DNA of 64,000 bases from Aquimarina mytili (GCF_016735115.1 NZ_JAERQJ010000001.1:1050348-1114347), one strand, 5' to 3'; counted from the stretch's first letter, positions 15,018 to 26,657 are shown. Notes: generated from the sequence alone by a model not told the origin. Program-made: numbers and translations.

Positions 15018-18000
15018 ATGAAGAAACAAGGAATGTATCTACCAGAATTTGAGCACGACGCTTGTGGTGCCGGATTTATATGTAGCTTAGAAGGGAAAAA
15101 GTCAAATGACATCATACACAAAGCATTAGAAATTCTCGAAAAATTAGAACATCGTGGCGCGGTAAGTGCAGATGGCAAAACTGGAGATGGTGCTGGTATA
15201 TTGATCGATATCCCGCATGACTTTTTTGTAGAGCATTGTGACTTTGATCTTCCTGAGTTTGGTGAGTATGCAGTAAGTAATGTTTTTCTGCCAAAAAAAG
15301 AAAATCAAAGACAATTTTGTATAGATACATTCGAAAAGAATATTATTGATCAAGGTCTTGTACTGTTAGGTTGGAGAGATGTACCTGTAGATCATATACA
15401 TTTGGGAGAAATAGCTGCTACGACTGAACCTTTTATTAAGCAAATATTTATTGGTAAAGGAGATAAGGATCAAAGCTATTTTGATTTCAATCTTAAATTG
15501 TTTACCGCAAGAAAAGTTACAGAGCATACTATTTATGGTTCTAAACTCTCAGAAAATAAGTTTTTCTACTTACCTAGCTTATCAACAAAAACCTTGATAT
15601 TTAAAGGTCTTTTAATGCCAGAGGACATTAAGTTATACTATAAGGACTTGTTAGACCCAAAAGTGGTTACTAGGTTAGCATTAGTGCATCAGAGATTCTC
15701 TACCAATACATTTCCAACTTGGGACTTGGCACAACCTTTCCGATATATGTGTCACAATGGAGAGATTAATACCCTAAGAGGTAATGTAACCAGAATGCGC
15801 TCTAGAGAAGAGTTGTTAAAGAGTGATTGGTTTGGTGAAGATATTAAAAAAGTACTACCTGTTGTATTAAAAGGAAAATCTGATTCTGCTTCAATGGATA
15901 TGGTTGTCGAATTATTATTAATGACAGGAAGATCACTACCTGAAGTAATGATGATGATGGTTCCGGAAGCATGGGAGAAGAATCCTGAAATGTCTGAAGC
16001 CAAAAAAGCATTTTACGAGTATAATTCTTGTGCGATGGAGCCTTGGGATGGTCCGGCTTCAATTCCATTTACCGATGGTAATTATATAGGTGCGGTACTA
16101 GATAGGAATGGATTGAGACCTTCTCGCTATAGTGTTACAAAAGATGGTTATGTAATCATGTCATCAGAAACTGGTGTAGTAGATATAGAACCAAACAATA
16201 TTGAGTTCCACGGTCGATTAGAACCGGGTAAAATGTTCCTGGTGAATATGGATGAAGGTAGAATCGTAAATGACGAAGAGATAAAAGAAGAAATTGCTTC
16301 AAAATATCCATATAGAGAATGGTTAGACAATAATTTGGTACATCTAAAAGATATACCATATAATGATTGTCCTTTATTTTTAGGCGAAGAAACCATTACA
16401 AAACGTAAAGAAGTATTTGGGTATACACAAGAAGATATAGATACAATCATTGCTCCGATGGGGCAATTAGGTAAAGAACCTATTGGTTCTATGGGATCAG
16501 ATACACCAATTGCTGTACTTTCTGAACGTCCTCAATTGATTTATAATTATTTCAAACAATTGTTTGCACAGGTTACCAATCCGCCATTAGATGGTATTCG
16601 TGAAGAATTGATTTGTGATATAAGCTTAACATTAGGAGCAGATTACAATATATTTGATATTGATCAAAAGCATTGTAATAAATTAAAGATCCAAAATCCA
16701 GTAATTTCTAAAGAGGATCTTGATAAAATAAAAACGTATTCGGATAAAGGGTTTAAGTCTACTTCGGTTTCAATGTTATATAATATTAACCGTGGATTAA
16801 ATGGCCTTGAAGATGCTTTAGATAAGCTGTTAAAAGAGGTGTCAGACGCGATTGATGAGGGAACCAATATTATAATTCTTTCTGATAGAAATGTTAGTAA
16901 ACATAGAGCTCCGATTCCGGCACTTTTAACTTGTTCTTATGTAAATAGTGGATTACAAAAGCTAGGTAAACGATCAAAAGTTAGTATCATTATCGAATCT
17001 GCTGAGCCAAGAGAAGTACATCATTTTGCATTATTATTTGGATACGGAGCCAGTGCTATTAATCCATATATGGTGAATGAAATTATAGGGGAGCAGATCA
17101 AAGAAAATAATATTACAGATCTAGTTTTTGAAGATGCAATCTATAACTATAACAAAGCAGTAGGTAAAGGAGTATTAAAAGTAATGAATAAGATAGGTAT
17201 TTCTACTTTAAACTCTTACCGAAGCTCTCAATTGTTTGAATGTATTGGTATTAATACCAAAGTTGTGGATCAATATTTCCCAAATACGGCAACTCGTATA
17301 GAAGGAATTGGGCTATATGAAATAGAAAAAGAAATTGCAAAGCGTCATAAAAGGGCATATGTTGAGCAAGAAGTGGCTGCCGATTTAGATTTAGAAATTG
17401 GGGGACAATATCGATGGAGACGTAATGGAGAAAAACATCAGTTTAACCCATTGTCGGTTGCAAAACTTCAAAAATCTGTTCGCGATAACGATCCTAAAAC
17501 ATATAAAGAGTATGCAGAATTGATCAATGAACAATCCAAGAGTTTAATGACAATTCGAGGGTTGTTGGAGTTTTCTAATTATGATCCAATTCCATTAGAA
17601 GAAGTTGAACCTTGGACCGAAATTGTAAAACGTTTTAAAACAGGAGCGATGTCCTATGGCTCAATTAGTAAAGAAGCTCATGAAAATCTTGCTGTGGCAA
17701 TGAATCGTATTGGTGGTAAAAGTAACTCTGGAGAAGGAGGGGAAAACCCACTGAGATTTTATAAAGATGTTAATGGAGATTGGAAAAATAGTGCGATTAA
17801 ACAAGTTGCTTCTGGGCGATTCGGAGTTTCTTCGAATTATTTAACTAGCGCAGCCGAGATTCAGATAAAAATGGCTCAAGGTGCAAAACCAGGTGAAGGA
17901 GGGCAATTGCCAGGACCAAAAGTAAATCCCGAAATAGCTAAAACACGTAATTCAACTCCTTATGTTGGATTGATTTCACCTCCACCGCATCATGATATTT

Positions 18001-19517
18001 ATTCTATAGAAGATTTATCACAATTAATTTATGATCTTAAATCTGCAAATAGAGACGCAAGAATTAACGTAAAACTAGTTTCTGAAGTTGGGGTTGGTAC
18101 TGTTGCTGCTGGTGTTGCTAAGGCAAAAGCAGATGTAGTTTTAATTTCTGGATTTGACGGAGGAACTGGGGCATCACCTTTAACTTCGTTAAAGCATGCT
18201 GGATTACCTTGGGAACTTGGTATTGCAGAGGCACAGCAAACGTTGGTAGGTAATAATTTAAGAAGTAGAGTAGTTGTGGAGTGTGACGGGCAATTAAAAA
18301 CTGGTCGTGATGTTGCTATTGCTTGTTTACTGGGAGCAGAAGAGTTTGGATTTGCTACCGCACCATTGGTTGCTTCTGGTTGTGTCATGATGCGTGTATG
18401 CCATTTGAATACATGTCCTGTAGGGATTGCAACGCAAAACCCAGAATTGCGTAAGAAATTCAAAGGAAAACCAGAACATGTAGTGAACTATATGTATTTC
18501 GTAGCTCAGGAATTACGAGAGATTATGGCACAACTTGGTTTCCGTACTGTTAATGAAATGGTAGGACAAGTAAATAAGTTAGATCATAATAAAGCTATAG
18601 AACATTATAAAGCAGCTGGCGTTGATTTAACACCAATCCTACATCAAGTTGAAGCACCCGAGGGAGTAGATATTTATAATACAGAAACTCAAGATCATGG
18701 ACTTGGAAAGTCTATTGATTTTGAAATTACTGAACAAGCCCATCCAGCGCTTTTCCGTAAAGAAAAAACCACCTTAGATTTTGATATTTGTAATACAGAT
18801 AGAGCAGTAGGAGCAATATTAAGTAATGAAATCTCTAAGATATATGGAGCTCAAGGACTACCAGATAATACCTTGAAACTAAACTTCACTGGATCTGCAG
18901 GACAAAGTTTTGGTGCATTTGCCACCAAAGGATTAACAATGGTCGTCAATGGAAATACCAATGATTATTTAGGAAAAGGACTTTCTGGTGCAAAACTAAT
19001 TATTAAAGTGCCCGAAGAAGCTACAATTGTACCAGAAGAAAATATCATTACAGGAAATGTAACCTTATACGGTGCAACAGCTGGAGAAGTATACATTAAT
19101 GGTAAAGCAGGTGAAAGATTCTGTGTTCGTAACTCAGGAGCTAAAGCCGTAGTAGAAGGAATAGGAGACCATGGATGTGAATATATGACCGGAGGAGTTG
19201 CCGTAATTCTTGGAGAGGTTGGTCGAAACTTTGGAGCCGGTATGTCAGGTGGTATCGCTTATATCTATGATGATAAAAAGACTTTTGAAGCACATTGTAA
19301 CAAAGAAGCATTAAATCTTGATCCTGTTATAGAACAAGCAGATATCAATGAATTGAAAGAGCTAATCGAGAATCATTACAATGCAACATTAAGTCCTCTT
19401 GCACAACGAATCCTTGAAAATTGGGAACAAGAATTACCGAAATTTATAAAGATATTCCCAGAGGAATATAAGCAAGCCCTAAAACGATTAGAAGAAGAAA
19501 AATTAGCACAAGCATAA
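15018..19517 (+). CDS. gltB: Glutamate synthase large subunit GltB
   Basis: A 1499-residue NADPH-GOGAT large chain, which transfers the amide of glutamine to 2-oxoglutarate. After a 15-residue propeptide the catalytic Cys16 begins the class II glutaminase domain ([11 protein letters not shown]). The FMN-binding synthase domain follows with the 3Fe-4S Cys cluster ([15 protein letters not shown]), and the C-terminus is the beta-helix GXGXG domain ([21 protein letters not shown]). The full length is conserved. It is followed after 15 bases by the small subunit. Together with AmtB and P-II across the divergent promoter region this forms an ammonium assimilation block. Confidence 0.98.
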   Translation: MKKQGMYLPEFEHDACGAGFICSLEGKKSNDIIHKALEILEKLEHRGAVSADGKTGDGAGILIDIPHDFFVEHCDFDLPEFGEYAVSNVFLPKKENQRQFCIDTFEKNIIDQGLVLLGWRDVPVDHIHLGEIAATTEPFIKQIFIGKGDKDQSYFDFNLKLFTARKVTEHTIYGSKLSENKFFYLPSLSTKTLIFKGLLMPEDIKLYYKDLLDPKVVTRLALVHQRFSTNTFPTWDLAQPFRYMCHNGEINTLRGNVTRMRSREELLKSDWFGEDIKKVLPVVLKGKSDSASMDMVVELLLMTGRSLPEVMMMMVPEAWEKNPEMSEAKKAFYEYNSCAMEPWDGPASIPFTDGNYIGAVLDRNGLRPSRYSVTKDGYVIMSSETGVVDIEPNNIEFHGRLEPGKMFLVNMDEGRIVNDEEIKEEIASKYPYREWLDNNLVHLKDIPYNDCPLFLGEETITKRKEVFGYTQEDIDTIIAPMGQLGKEPIGSMGSDTPIAVLSERPQLIYNYFKQLFAQVTNPPLDGIREELICDISLTLGADYNIFDIDQKHCNKLKIQNPVISKEDLDKIKTYSDKGFKSTSVSMLYNINRGLNGLEDALDKLLKEVSDAIDEGTNIIILSDRNVSKHRAPIPALLTCSYVNSGLQKLGKRSKVSIIIESAEPREVHHFALLFGYGASAINPYMVNEIIGEQIKENNITDLVFEDAIYNYNKAVGKGVLKVMNKIGISTLNSYRSSQLFECIGINTKVVDQYFPNTATRIEGIGLYEIEKEIAKRHKRAYVEQEVAADLDLEIGGQYRWRRNGEKHQFNPLSVAKLQKSVRDNDPKTYKEYAELINEQSKSLMTIRGLLEFSNYDPIPLEEVEPWTEIVKRFKTGAMSYGSISKEAHENLAVAMNRIGGKSNSGEGGENPLRFYKDVNGDWKNSAIKQVASGRFGVSSNYLTSAAEIQIKMAQGAKPGEGGQLPGPKVNPEIAKTRNSTPYVGLISPPPHHDIYSIEDLSQLIYDLKSANRDARINVKLVSEVGVGTVAAGVAKAKADVVLISGFDGGTGASPLTSLKHAGLPWELGIAEAQQTLVGNNLRSRVVVECDGQLKTGRDVAIACLLGAEEFGFATAPLVASGCVMMRVCHLNTCPVGIATQNPELRKKFKGKPEHVVNYMYFVAQELREIMAQLGFRTVNEMVGQVNKLDHNKAIEHYKAAGVDLTPILHQVEAPEGVDIYNTETQDHGLGKSIDFEITEQAHPALFRKEKTTLDFDICNTDRAVGAILSNEISKIYGAQGLPDNTLKLNFTGSAGQSFGAFATKGLTMVVNGNTNDYLGKGLSGAKLIIKVPEEATIVPEENIITGNVTLYGATAGEVYINGKAGERFCVRNSGAKAVVEGIGDHGCEYMTGGVAVILGEVGRNFGAGMSGGIAYIYDDKKTFEAHCNKEALNLDPVIEQADINELKELIENHYNATLSPLAQRILENWEQELPKFIKIFPEEYKQALKRLEEEKLAQA

Positions 19518-19532
19518 AAAACGATAATAAAC

Positions 19533-20996
19533 ATGGGAAAGATAACTGGATTTTTAGAATTTGAAAGAGAGATTGAACAGTACCAACCTGTTAAAGATCG
19601 TATAAAAGATTATAAGGAGTTTACGGTAGAAATGCCTGAAAAGAAACTCAAAAATCAAGGTGCACGTTGTATGGATTGTGGTATCCCATTTTGTCATAGT
19701 GGGTGTCCTCTTGGCAATTTGATTCCTGATTTTAATGATGCTGTGTATCGTGGTAAATGGGAAAAAGCAGCAAACATTCTTCACTCAACAAATAATTTTC
19801 CTGAGTTTACAGGAAGATTATGCCCGGCACCCTGCGAAGAAGCATGTGTATTAGGAATTAATGAAGACCCTGTTACCATAGAAAATATAGAGAAAAACAT
19901 TGTTGAACAAGCGTTTAAGAAGGGATGGGTAAAAGCAAACCCACCAAAAGAAAGAACAGGAAAAACGGTAGCGGTAATAGGATCAGGTCCTGCTGGATTA
20001 GCAACAGCGCAACAATTAAATCGTGCAGGGCATTTAATAACAGTTTTTGAAAGAGATGAAAAAGTTGGAGGATTACTTCGTTATGGAATACCGGATTTTA
20101 AAATGGAAAAGCAGGTAATAGATCGTCGTATTGCAATACTCGAAGAAGAAGGAATCATTTTTAAAACCAACACACATATAGGAAAGGATATCAAAGCAGA
20201 TGATCTAAAAAGTGAGTATGATGCTGTAGTATTATGTACAGGAGCAACGGTACGTCGCAATTTACCAGTTAAGGGAGCTAATCTAAAGGGGGTTGTACAA
20301 GCCATGGATTTTCTACCTCAAAACAACAGACGAGTTGATGGGATCAAAGATCTTGGAGAAGAAATTATGGCGACCAATAAAGACGTAATTGTTATTGGAG
20401 GGGGAGATACCGGATCTGACTGTATTGGGACTTCCGTACGCCATGGGGCAACATCTGTCACTAATTTTGAGATTATGGGTAAAGCCACTATAGAACGCCC
20501 AGCACATCAACCATGGCCATTTTGGCCAATGCGTTTGCGCACTAGTTCTTCTCATGAAGAAGGAGTAGAGCGTAATTGGAGTATTTCTACCAAAGAGTTC
20601 TTAGGAGATGAAAAAGGAAATCTAAGAGGTTTAATTACTTCTGAAGTAGAATGGGTAAAAGAAAATGGACGATTTACCTTAAAAGAAATCCCAAATACTG
20701 AAAAAGAATGGAAATGTGAGCTAGCACTATTGGCCCTAGGGTTTACAGGTTCAGAACCCACTATTGCAGAACAACTAGGAGTTGATATGGATGCTAGAAC
20801 AAATATAAAAGCTACCGAAGATAATTATGCTACTAATGTAAAAGGTGTTTTTGCCGCAGGCGATACGCGTAGAGGTCAATCTTTGATTGTTTGGGCCATC
20901 GCCGAAGGTCGACAAGCAGCATATCATATAGATACATATTTAATGGGATCTTCTAATCTTCCACTTAAAGGAGAAGGAGATTTACCAAGAATTTAA
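19533..20996 (+). CDS. gltD: Glutamate synthase small subunit GltD
   Basis: A 487-residue flavoprotein that takes electrons from NADPH and passes them to GltB. The N-terminus has the 4Fe-4S Cys sets (CMDCGIPFCHSGCP and CPAPCEEAC). A first dinucleotide motif (VAVIGSGPAGLATA) binds FAD and a second (VIVIGGGDTGSDC) binds NADPH, and the closing FAD motif is GVFAAGDTRRGQSLIVWAI. It lies 15 bases after gltB, and a strong terminator ends the operon. Confidence 0.98.
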   Translation: MGKITGFLEFEREIEQYQPVKDRIKDYKEFTVEMPEKKLKNQGARCMDCGIPFCHSGCPLGNLIPDFNDAVYRGKWEKAANILHSTNNFPEFTGRLCPAPCEEACVLGINEDPVTIENIEKNIVEQAFKKGWVKANPPKERTGKTVAVIGSGPAGLATAQQLNRAGHLITVFERDEKVGGLLRYGIPDFKMEKQVIDRRIAILEEEGIIFKTNTHIGKDIKADDLKSEYDAVVLCTGATVRRNLPVKGANLKGVVQAMDFLPQNNRRVDGIKDLGEEIMATNKDVIVIGGGDTGSDCIGTSVRHGATSVTNFEIMGKATIERPAHQPWPFWPMRLRTSSSHEEGVERNWSISTKEFLGDEKGNLRGLITSEVEWVKENGRFTLKEIPNTEKEWKCELALLALGFTGSEPTIAEQLGVDMDARTNIKATEDNYATNVKGVFAAGDTRRGQSLIVWAIAEGRQAAYHIDTYLMGSSNLPLKGEGDLPRI

Positions 20997-21030
20997 GCTG
21001 AATTAATATTTTAATTATTAGTGTTAATAA

Positions 21031-21067
21031 AAAGGCTGCTAACATGGGAATTAGCAGCCTTTTTTTA
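21031..21067 (+). terminator. Terminator of the gltBD operon
   Basis: A perfect 12-base stem AAAGGCTGCTAA / TTAGCAGCCTTT (21031-21042 and 21051-21062) followed by more T. Confidence 0.92.
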
Positions 21068-21149
21068 TTTTAAAAAATAGGCTTGATATTAACTTTCTAA
21101 TATTCCAATATAGGTTGTTTTTTATGGCTTACTATACTTAGATTAGATG

Positions 21150-22085
21150 TTAAAATGGTAAGTTCTTTAAATCAACATTACCACCGGAAAGGATGATTCC
21201 AACTTTTTTATTTTTGAATTTATCCTTTTCTCTAAGTAATGCCGCAAAAGGAACAGCACAAGAAGGCTCGATTATAATTTTCATACGCTCCCAAATTAAT
21301 CGCATAGAAGATATGATTTCATCTTCTTCGACCCTTATGATTTCCGAAACATAATTTTGTATAATAGGAAAGTTGATATCCCCTAACTGGGTTTTTAACC
21401 CATCCGCAATAGTATTTGTGGTTGTATTACTTTCAATTTTACCGCTTTGTAATGATCGATATGCATCATCGACTTCAAAAGGTTCACCACCGATTACTTT
21501 ACAGTGATTACTATAAAAATGTGCAGCAAGAGCAGTACCGGCAATTAATCCACCACCTCCAACTGGGGTAATGATATAATCAAGATCAGCATGATCTTCT
21601 AATAACTCTAACGCTGCAGTGCCTTGTCCCAATATAACATCTAAATTGTTGGATGGATGTAAAAAAGTAGCGCCTTTCTCTTCTTGAACTTGAATCGCAG
21701 TTTTCTCGCGATCTTCAAGAGTAGGAGGGCATTCAATAATTATACCTCCGTAGCCTTTTACGGCATCTTTTTTTACTTGCGGAGCAGTAGAAGGCATAAC
21801 AATGTATGCTTTAACGCCTAGCCTTTTAGCGGCTAAAGATAATGCTTGAGCAAAATTACCAGAAGAATGAGTAACTACACCCTTTGATTTTTGGTTTTTG
21901 GATAATCTAGAAATAGCACACGTTGCTCCCCTCATTTTAAAAGCTCCCATTCGCTGGAAGTTTTCACATTTAAAAAACAATGTAGCTCCAGAAATTTCAT
22001 TAAGTAATCTCGAAGTCAATACTGGAGTTCTGTGAACATGCGATTTGATTAACTTATGACAATCTTTTAACTCATTTTGGGTCAT
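21150..22085 (-). CDS. PLP-dependent threonine/serine dehydratase-like enzyme
   Basis: A 311-residue fold-type II PLP enzyme. The Schiff-base Lys lies in FQRMGAFKMRGA, the phosphate-binding glycine loop is VGGGGLIAG, and HSSGNFAQALSLAAKRLG is the conserved Asn segment. It lacks the C-terminal ACT-like regulatory domain of biosynthetic IlvA, so it matches the catabolic dehydratase, serine racemase and threo-3-hydroxyaspartate dehydratase group. Which of these it is cannot be read from sequence. It has a clear intergenic gap on both sides and is likely transcribed alone. Confidence 0.85.
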   Translation of the reverse strand: MTQNELKDCHKLIKSHVHRTPVLTSRLLNEISGATLFFKCENFQRMGAFKMRGATCAISRLSKNQKSKGVVTHSSGNFAQALSLAAKRLGVKAYIVMPSTAPQVKKDAVKGYGGIIIECPPTLEDREKTAIQVQEEKGATFLHPSNNLDVILGQGTAALELLEDHADLDYIITPVGGGGLIAGTALAAHFYSNHCKVIGGEPFEVDDAYRSLQSGKIESNTTTNTIADGLKTQLGDINFPIIQNYVSEIIRVEEDEIISSMRLIWERMKIIIEPSCAVPFAALLREKDKFKNKKVGIILSGGNVDLKNLPF

Positions 22086-22142
22086 GTTGACTATAGAATT
22101 GAAGTTGCCTAAAATTAAGTTTTTTTTAGATACCTGGTATAT

Positions 22143-23354
22143 TTATACGTTGTTTTTGATCCAAGGTGTATATCGATATTCTTCTGTTCGAGAAGCGGTT
22201 TCTCGATTTTTTATAGTAAGATAGTTCTTATCCATTTGTTTGCTTCGATATCCTAAAAGATGAAAAAAGGGTTTAGTAAAAAAACGTGCGATTTTTCGGT
22301 TTACTGTTAGCGTATCTTTTTTTCTAGATTTCCATTGTACTCCTGGTAAAAGAGTGAGTAAATTATCAATGTTGGCATTCCGCAATATTGCAGATAAATG
22401 TAGAAAGAAAGTCGGAATTCTTTTTATGGCAAAAAATCCATCGTTACCCTGACTTTGATATAGTGGCATAAAAATTTTTCCGTGTTTACTGGAAGTAATA
22501 ATTTTTTGATTGCTAATTGCCAACTCTTGGCCTTTCCGTATTTTTTGGAAGTTGACAAATCCAGGTTTCATTGTAAAGGTATCTCCATTCAAAATTTCAT
22601 GCCGCCAATAGATTTCATAAACGTTTTGATGATCTAGTGTTCTCTTAGATAATTCCTGATGAAAGTGTTTGTAATCAATATCGGTTCTAGACACACTTCC
22701 AGTAAAAGCAAGTGTGAGATATATAAAAGCAATATTGTTTGTTATTGAGACAATATCATCATGGTGACCCGCCTCGAAACCAAAAGCTACATAGCCTAGT
22801 TCATTGATGTAACTCAGCAATGGCCCTTCTAAATATTCTTCAATACCTAGAATAACAGGGACAGGATATTGCATAGTGTATTTTCTGTTTAACAGACTAT
22901 CATTAACCGTAAGAAAAGGTATAGTTTTGCTTGAGGTAGTATGCAGATCCATAAAATAGAATGGACCATTTTCAGTTTTAAGAATACTTTTAATAAGGGC
23001 ATAAATTTCTTTTTGCTGAGCAATATCCGTATTAGTAGCATTGGATTTACACTGAATAAGAGATTCTATATTTTTGCTAGTCCATAATCTATTTAAATCT
23101 TGTTTATCATATCTTTTATTGTGTTCTAATGCCCAGAGATTACCACTAATGGCATAAATATTCCCCTTAACGGGCGTTTTTTTTTCATTAAGTTCTTCAA
23201 TTACTTTGTGCAATGCAAATACACCAGCAGGTTCGTTTCCGTGAATTCCACCAATAAAAATGAGTGTAGGACCTTCATGTGACCCTTTTATACAACCTAT
23301 TATACGTTCTGTTTCTAATGTTTCGTTTAACGCTTTGCTATATACTTTAATCAT
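22143..23354 (-). CDS. Succinylglutamate desuccinylase/aspartoacylase-like zinc hydrolase
   Basis: A 403-residue M14-like metallohydrolase. The zinc site is seen in GGIHGNEPAG (His and Glu) and in FMDLHTT (second His); a later FEAGHHDD segment belongs to the active site. The C-terminal region has a beta-rich part and ends in basic residues. The ATG at 23354 was chosen over an upstream TTG; it overlaps the end of the GCS2-CBS gene by 8 bases, so the two are coupled. AstE/AspA enzymes cleave N-acyl amino acids; pairing with a GCS2 ligase suggests making and breaking a small amide or peptide, which is an inference. Confidence 0.82.
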   Translation of the reverse strand: MIKVYSKALNETLETERIIGCIKGSHEGPTLIFIGGIHGNEPAGVFALHKVIEELNEKKTPVKGNIYAISGNLWALEHNKRYDKQDLNRLWTSKNIESLIQCKSNATNTDIAQQKEIYALIKSILKTENGPFYFMDLHTTSSKTIPFLTVNDSLLNRKYTMQYPVPVILGIEEYLEGPLLSYINELGYVAFGFEAGHHDDIVSITNNIAFIYLTLAFTGSVSRTDIDYKHFHQELSKRTLDHQNVYEIYWRHEILNGDTFTMKPGFVNFQKIRKGQELAISNQKIITSSKHGKIFMPLYQSQGNDGFFAIKRIPTFFLHLSAILRNANIDNLLTLLPGVQWKSRKKDTLTVNRKIARFFTKPFFHLLGYRSKQMDKNYLTIKNRETASRTEEYRYTPWIKNNV

Positions 23355-25215
23355 GATCAAACGCAATTACATCTTTTATAGTTATAATACCTACCAGATC
23401 TTGTTCTTGCACTACAGGTAAACAACCAATTTCATGCATTTTCATAAGGTCAATCGCTTGTTTTATGTTCGTTTTTGGTTGCACTGTTACTACTTTTTTA
23501 ACCATAATATCTGATACAATACGTTGATCATTAATCTTTTCTTGATCCTGAATTTTTTTTACATGATTCCAAGTTAACAAGCCAGAGAGTTTACCTGATT
23601 CGCTTTCTACTGGTACATGGTGAATCTTTTTCCATTTCATTATACTTGTTGCAAGGCTTGCCAAATCGTATTCATCTACCGTGAATAAATTAGTAGACAT
23701 GATATGGCCTACCAGAGATGTATCATCTAAAATTTCAGGAATGCTTTTAATTGTTGGCCAATCATGACCAGGAAATCTATTTTGTTGGTTTTGGTATATG
23801 GTTTTAGTAAGCGCTCGTAGCGCATTATCTTTTTTCATGCTTTTCTTAAGAAAACGATAGTTTTTAACAGCCCATTCATTTGGGGTATTACCTTTTGTTC
23901 GATTTTCTATGACCTTCAGAAGTCTTTCGATATCATTGTTGTCAATATTTGCTTTTTTTAATCCGGTATATGCAATTGGTAAAAGTTCATGCAATATAAG
24001 GTCTTGAACCGAAATTGATTTATTCATCCATCGTAAAATAGAGTCTTTACCCATCCTGGCAGCCTTAATAAAATTTCCTTTAGCATCTCTAAAATCCATA
24101 TTTGCAGGCATGTTATCAAACTTTGAAGGACGTCCGATCATTAGGCCTGCCCAAAACGCAAAATTAGAGACTTCATCAAGTATGGTGGGGCCAGATGGGA
24201 TATAACGATTTTCAATTCTTACATGGGGTTTTCCTTCACTTATTCCATAGCAAGGTCTATTCCATCTGTATACCGTGCCGTTATGCAAATTGAGCGCTTG
24301 AAGTTTTGGAATAATACCTTTTTTGATTTCTGAGAGTGAATTTTTAGAAATATCCCTGGACAATACGACCTTATGTAATGCAATATCGTTTTTAAATATT
24401 TCTAATACCGAACCTGATGCCCATTGATTACTAAAAGTTACTCGTGCTCGTCGATCTTTGAGAGCATTAGAGGCACTACGAATATCCATACTTTGTCTAA
24501 AAAGCGCAATGCGTGTTTCGCTCCACAATTCTCTACCAAATAATAAAGGAGAGTTTGCACTTACTCCTAGTACAGGAGCTGATATGGCTTGTGCCCAATT
24601 ATAGCTAGATACAAAATCTTGAGGAGGAATTTGCAAGTGCATTTGAAAGCTGGTATTGCAAGCTTCAAAAAGTACATTTTTATGATGTATATTTAATTCA
24701 TCAACCCCTCTGATATGAAGTTCAAAATCAGTACCTCTTTGCGCTCTTAATATTTCATTAAGCATCTGATATCTTGGATTGGGAGTCATATAAGCTAGTT
24801 CGAGATGACGTTTTCTGATAGTGGGTAAAATACCAGTAAGTAAAACTTTAGTGTCAAATTCTCTAGAAGTAATTTTGGCTTTGGTTAATAAGTTGTTTAG
24901 TTGCTTTTCGACTTTTGAAAAACAGTCTTTTTTTAATTCTAACGGATCCAGGTTGATTTCCAGATTGTACCTGGCCAATTCTGTCGTAAAATGAGTATCG
25001 TTAATGCGTTTTAATATTTCTTCCGAATTTTTTGCAGGTCTCCAGTGGTTGTTAACCAAGCAAAACTCTTGCTCGGCACCTATTCGAATAATATCATCTT
25101 CAATTAAGCCTTCTTCTAGCATGATTTCTAAGGCTTCTATATCATCAAGTAAGTGTTCTATAAATCTTGCTCGACTTTTTTTGTCGACTTGACCTTTTAC
25201 ATTATGTTCCCCCAT
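23347..25215 (-). CDS. GCS2-family carboxylate-amine ligase fused to CBS domains
   Basis: A 622-residue protein. The N-terminal 480 residues are a GCS2-type ligase (IRIGAEQEFCLV near the start with the metal-binding Glu residues, ELARYNLEINLDPL, NTSFQMHLQIPP, HVRIENRYIPSGPT), related to enzymes that join glutamate to amino acids or peptides. The C-terminus is a CBS pair (VGHIMSTNLFTVDEYDLASL and DIMVKKVVTVQPKTNIKQAI), usually an adenine-nucleotide sensor. It is the first gene of a two-gene unit with the aspartoacylase-like enzyme. Fused CBS domains suggest allosteric control by energy state. The substrate is unknown; glutathione synthesis is unlikely without gshB nearby. Confidence 0.85.
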   Translation of the reverse strand: MGEHNVKGQVDKKSRARFIEHLLDDIEALEIMLEEGLIEDDIIRIGAEQEFCLVNNHWRPAKNSEEILKRINDTHFTTELARYNLEINLDPLELKKDCFSKVEKQLNNLLTKAKITSREFDTKVLLTGILPTIRKRHLELAYMTPNPRYQMLNEILRAQRGTDFELHIRGVDELNIHHKNVLFEACNTSFQMHLQIPPQDFVSSYNWAQAISAPVLGVSANSPLLFGRELWSETRIALFRQSMDIRSASNALKDRRARVTFSNQWASGSVLEIFKNDIALHKVVLSRDISKNSLSEIKKGIIPKLQALNLHNGTVYRWNRPCYGISEGKPHVRIENRYIPSGPTILDEVSNFAFWAGLMIGRPSKFDNMPANMDFRDAKGNFIKAARMGKDSILRWMNKSISVQDLILHELLPIAYTGLKKANIDNNDIERLLKVIENRTKGNTPNEWAVKNYRFLKKSMKKDNALRALTKTIYQNQQNRFPGHDWPTIKSIPEILDDTSLVGHIMSTNLFTVDEYDLASLATSIMKWKKIHHVPVESESGKLSGLLTWNHVKKIQDQEKINDQRIVSDIMVKKVVTVQPKTNIKQAIDLMKMHEIGCLPVVQEQDLVGIITIKDVIAFDHD

Positions 25216-25402
25216 AATTAATAAATATTAAAAATCTGATAGTTACAAACCGCACTATACTAATTTTAAAAATATTAGCTTTTTTAGTCAAAAAGAATGC
25301 TATTTGTCATAGTTCATCAAATATTTGGGATTATTAGCTTGTTTTTGTTCGTAATACGGCAGATGGCAGACTTGTGTCTATACTTTTAATCTATAAGTAA
25401 TA

Positions 25403-26044
25403 TTACTTTTTTTTACCTATTAGAAGTGTATTTACACCCTCTACATTATTGTGTTCAGTCCAGGTTATATTATTTGTGAATTTAGATTTCAAACTTTCAA
25501 TTTTTGAAGTATCTTTTAGCAATATTCCTGCGTTAAAGAGAATATATCCTCCAGATTGTAAAAGTCGTAGCGATTGTTGCCAAAATTTTTCTTTATAAAA
25601 TAATTCGGGAACTATTTGATCAATAAAAATATCGATAACGATAATCTGATATAGGTTTGTGCTTTCTTTTACATAGTTTGAGGCATCTTCACAAATGATA
25701 TTTAGATGTTTGCTATTACATATATTAAACTCGTTTTTAGCAATTTCAATTACTATTTCATCAATCTCTACGGCAGTAATTTTACCTTGATGATTGAATC
25801 TGTTTTGTAGTACAGGAATGATACTACCACCACCTAATCCTAATAATAATATTTCTGCTGTATGGGAAACTTCAATTTTTGAAAGCCCAAAGGTCAGTAC
25901 TTTCTCTAATGCACCATAAGAATAATTAGCATGTTCACTATCCAATACCTTTTTACCATTAATCCATGTTACCTCAAGAGTACCATTAATCTTTGAAGTA
26001 ATTCGTTTGGTTAATGGCCAGATATGACTAATAATCTTCTTCAT
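25403..26044 (-). CDS. Spermidine-synthase-like methyltransferase-fold protein
   Basis: A 213-residue Rossmann-fold protein related to spermidine synthase. The nucleotide motif is ILLLGLGGGSIIPVL, followed by AVEIDEIVIEIAKNEF and ICEDASNYV. The N-terminal tetramerisation hairpin of true spermidine synthases is reduced and the catalytic DxxD region (VIDIFID) is altered, so polyamine synthesis is doubtful. It stands alone and ends at a shared terminator region before the next minus-strand gene. Confidence 0.75.
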   Translation of the reverse strand: MKKIISHIWPLTKRITSKINGTLEVTWINGKKVLDSEHANYSYGALEKVLTFGLSKIEVSHTAEILLLGLGGGSIIPVLQNRFNHQGKITAVEIDEIVIEIAKNEFNICNSKHLNIICEDASNYVKESTNLYQIIVIDIFIDQIVPELFYKEKFWQQSLRLLQSGGYILFNAGILLKDTSKIESLKSKFTNNITWTEHNNVEGVNTLLIGKKK

Positions 26045-26063
26045 GTATCCAAGTTTCTAAGAT

Positions 26064-26111
26064 AAAAACACTGATCTCTTATTTTTTAGAATGTAAGAGA
26101 TCAGTGTTTTT
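26064..26111 (-). terminator. Terminator of the GlcG/HbpS-like gene
   Basis: A perfect 18-base stem AAAAACACTGATCTCTTA / TAAGAGATCAGTGTTTTT (26064-26081 and 26094-26111) separates two same-strand genes. Read on the minus strand it ends the 26129-26527 gene. Confidence 0.85.
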
Positions 26112-26128
26112 CTTATGTATTATGATAA

Positions 26129-26527
26129 TTATAGTGCTAAGGAACCTGCTAAAGCAACGGCATGATCATTTTCGACACTACTGCCACTTACTCCTATGGC
26201 TCCTATAATTTCGCCTTTCTTATTTTTAATAGGTACGCCGCCTGGAAAAGAAATTAATCCATTATTAGAATGTTCTATGTTGAATAGAGGTCCTCCAGGT
26301 TGAGAAAGTTCTCCTATAGCTCCTGTATTCATATCAAAGAAGCGAGCGGTTTTAGCTTTTTTAATTGAAATATCAGCAGATCCTAACCAGGCTCCGTCCA
26401 TACGTACAAATGCCAAAAGATTTGCACCTGTATCGACAACAGATATGTTCATTTTGGTGTTTAATGAAATTGATTTTTCTTTTGCAACTTCAATAATTTT
26501 TTCGGCTTGTTCTAAAGTAATGTTCAT
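26129..26527 (-). CDS. GlcG/HbpS-family (DUF336) protein
   Basis: A 132-residue single-domain protein of the HbpS/GlcG fold: [48 protein letters not shown] and a C-terminal ENDHAVA. Relatives bind haem or act as accessory proteins in glycolate or diol metabolism. There is no signal peptide, so it is cytoplasmic, unlike secreted HbpS. Its neighbours give no pathway, and the precise role is unknown. Confidence 0.85.
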   Translation of the reverse strand: MNITLEQAEKIIEVAKEKSISLNTKMNISVVDTGANLLAFVRMDGAWLGSADISIKKAKTARFFDMNTGAIGELSQPGGPLFNIEHSNNGLISFPGGVPIKNKKGEIIGAIGVSGSSVENDHAVALAGSLAL

Positions 26528-26657
26528 GTGTTACTAAATTAAGTTGGTATACATTTTTATTTTTTGTGGATGTAAGATATTATATAAATGTATTAAAATG
26601 CGACTTGTATTCTTATATTTTTTATAAATTAATAAGCAACCTTAAAACCTATAGATT

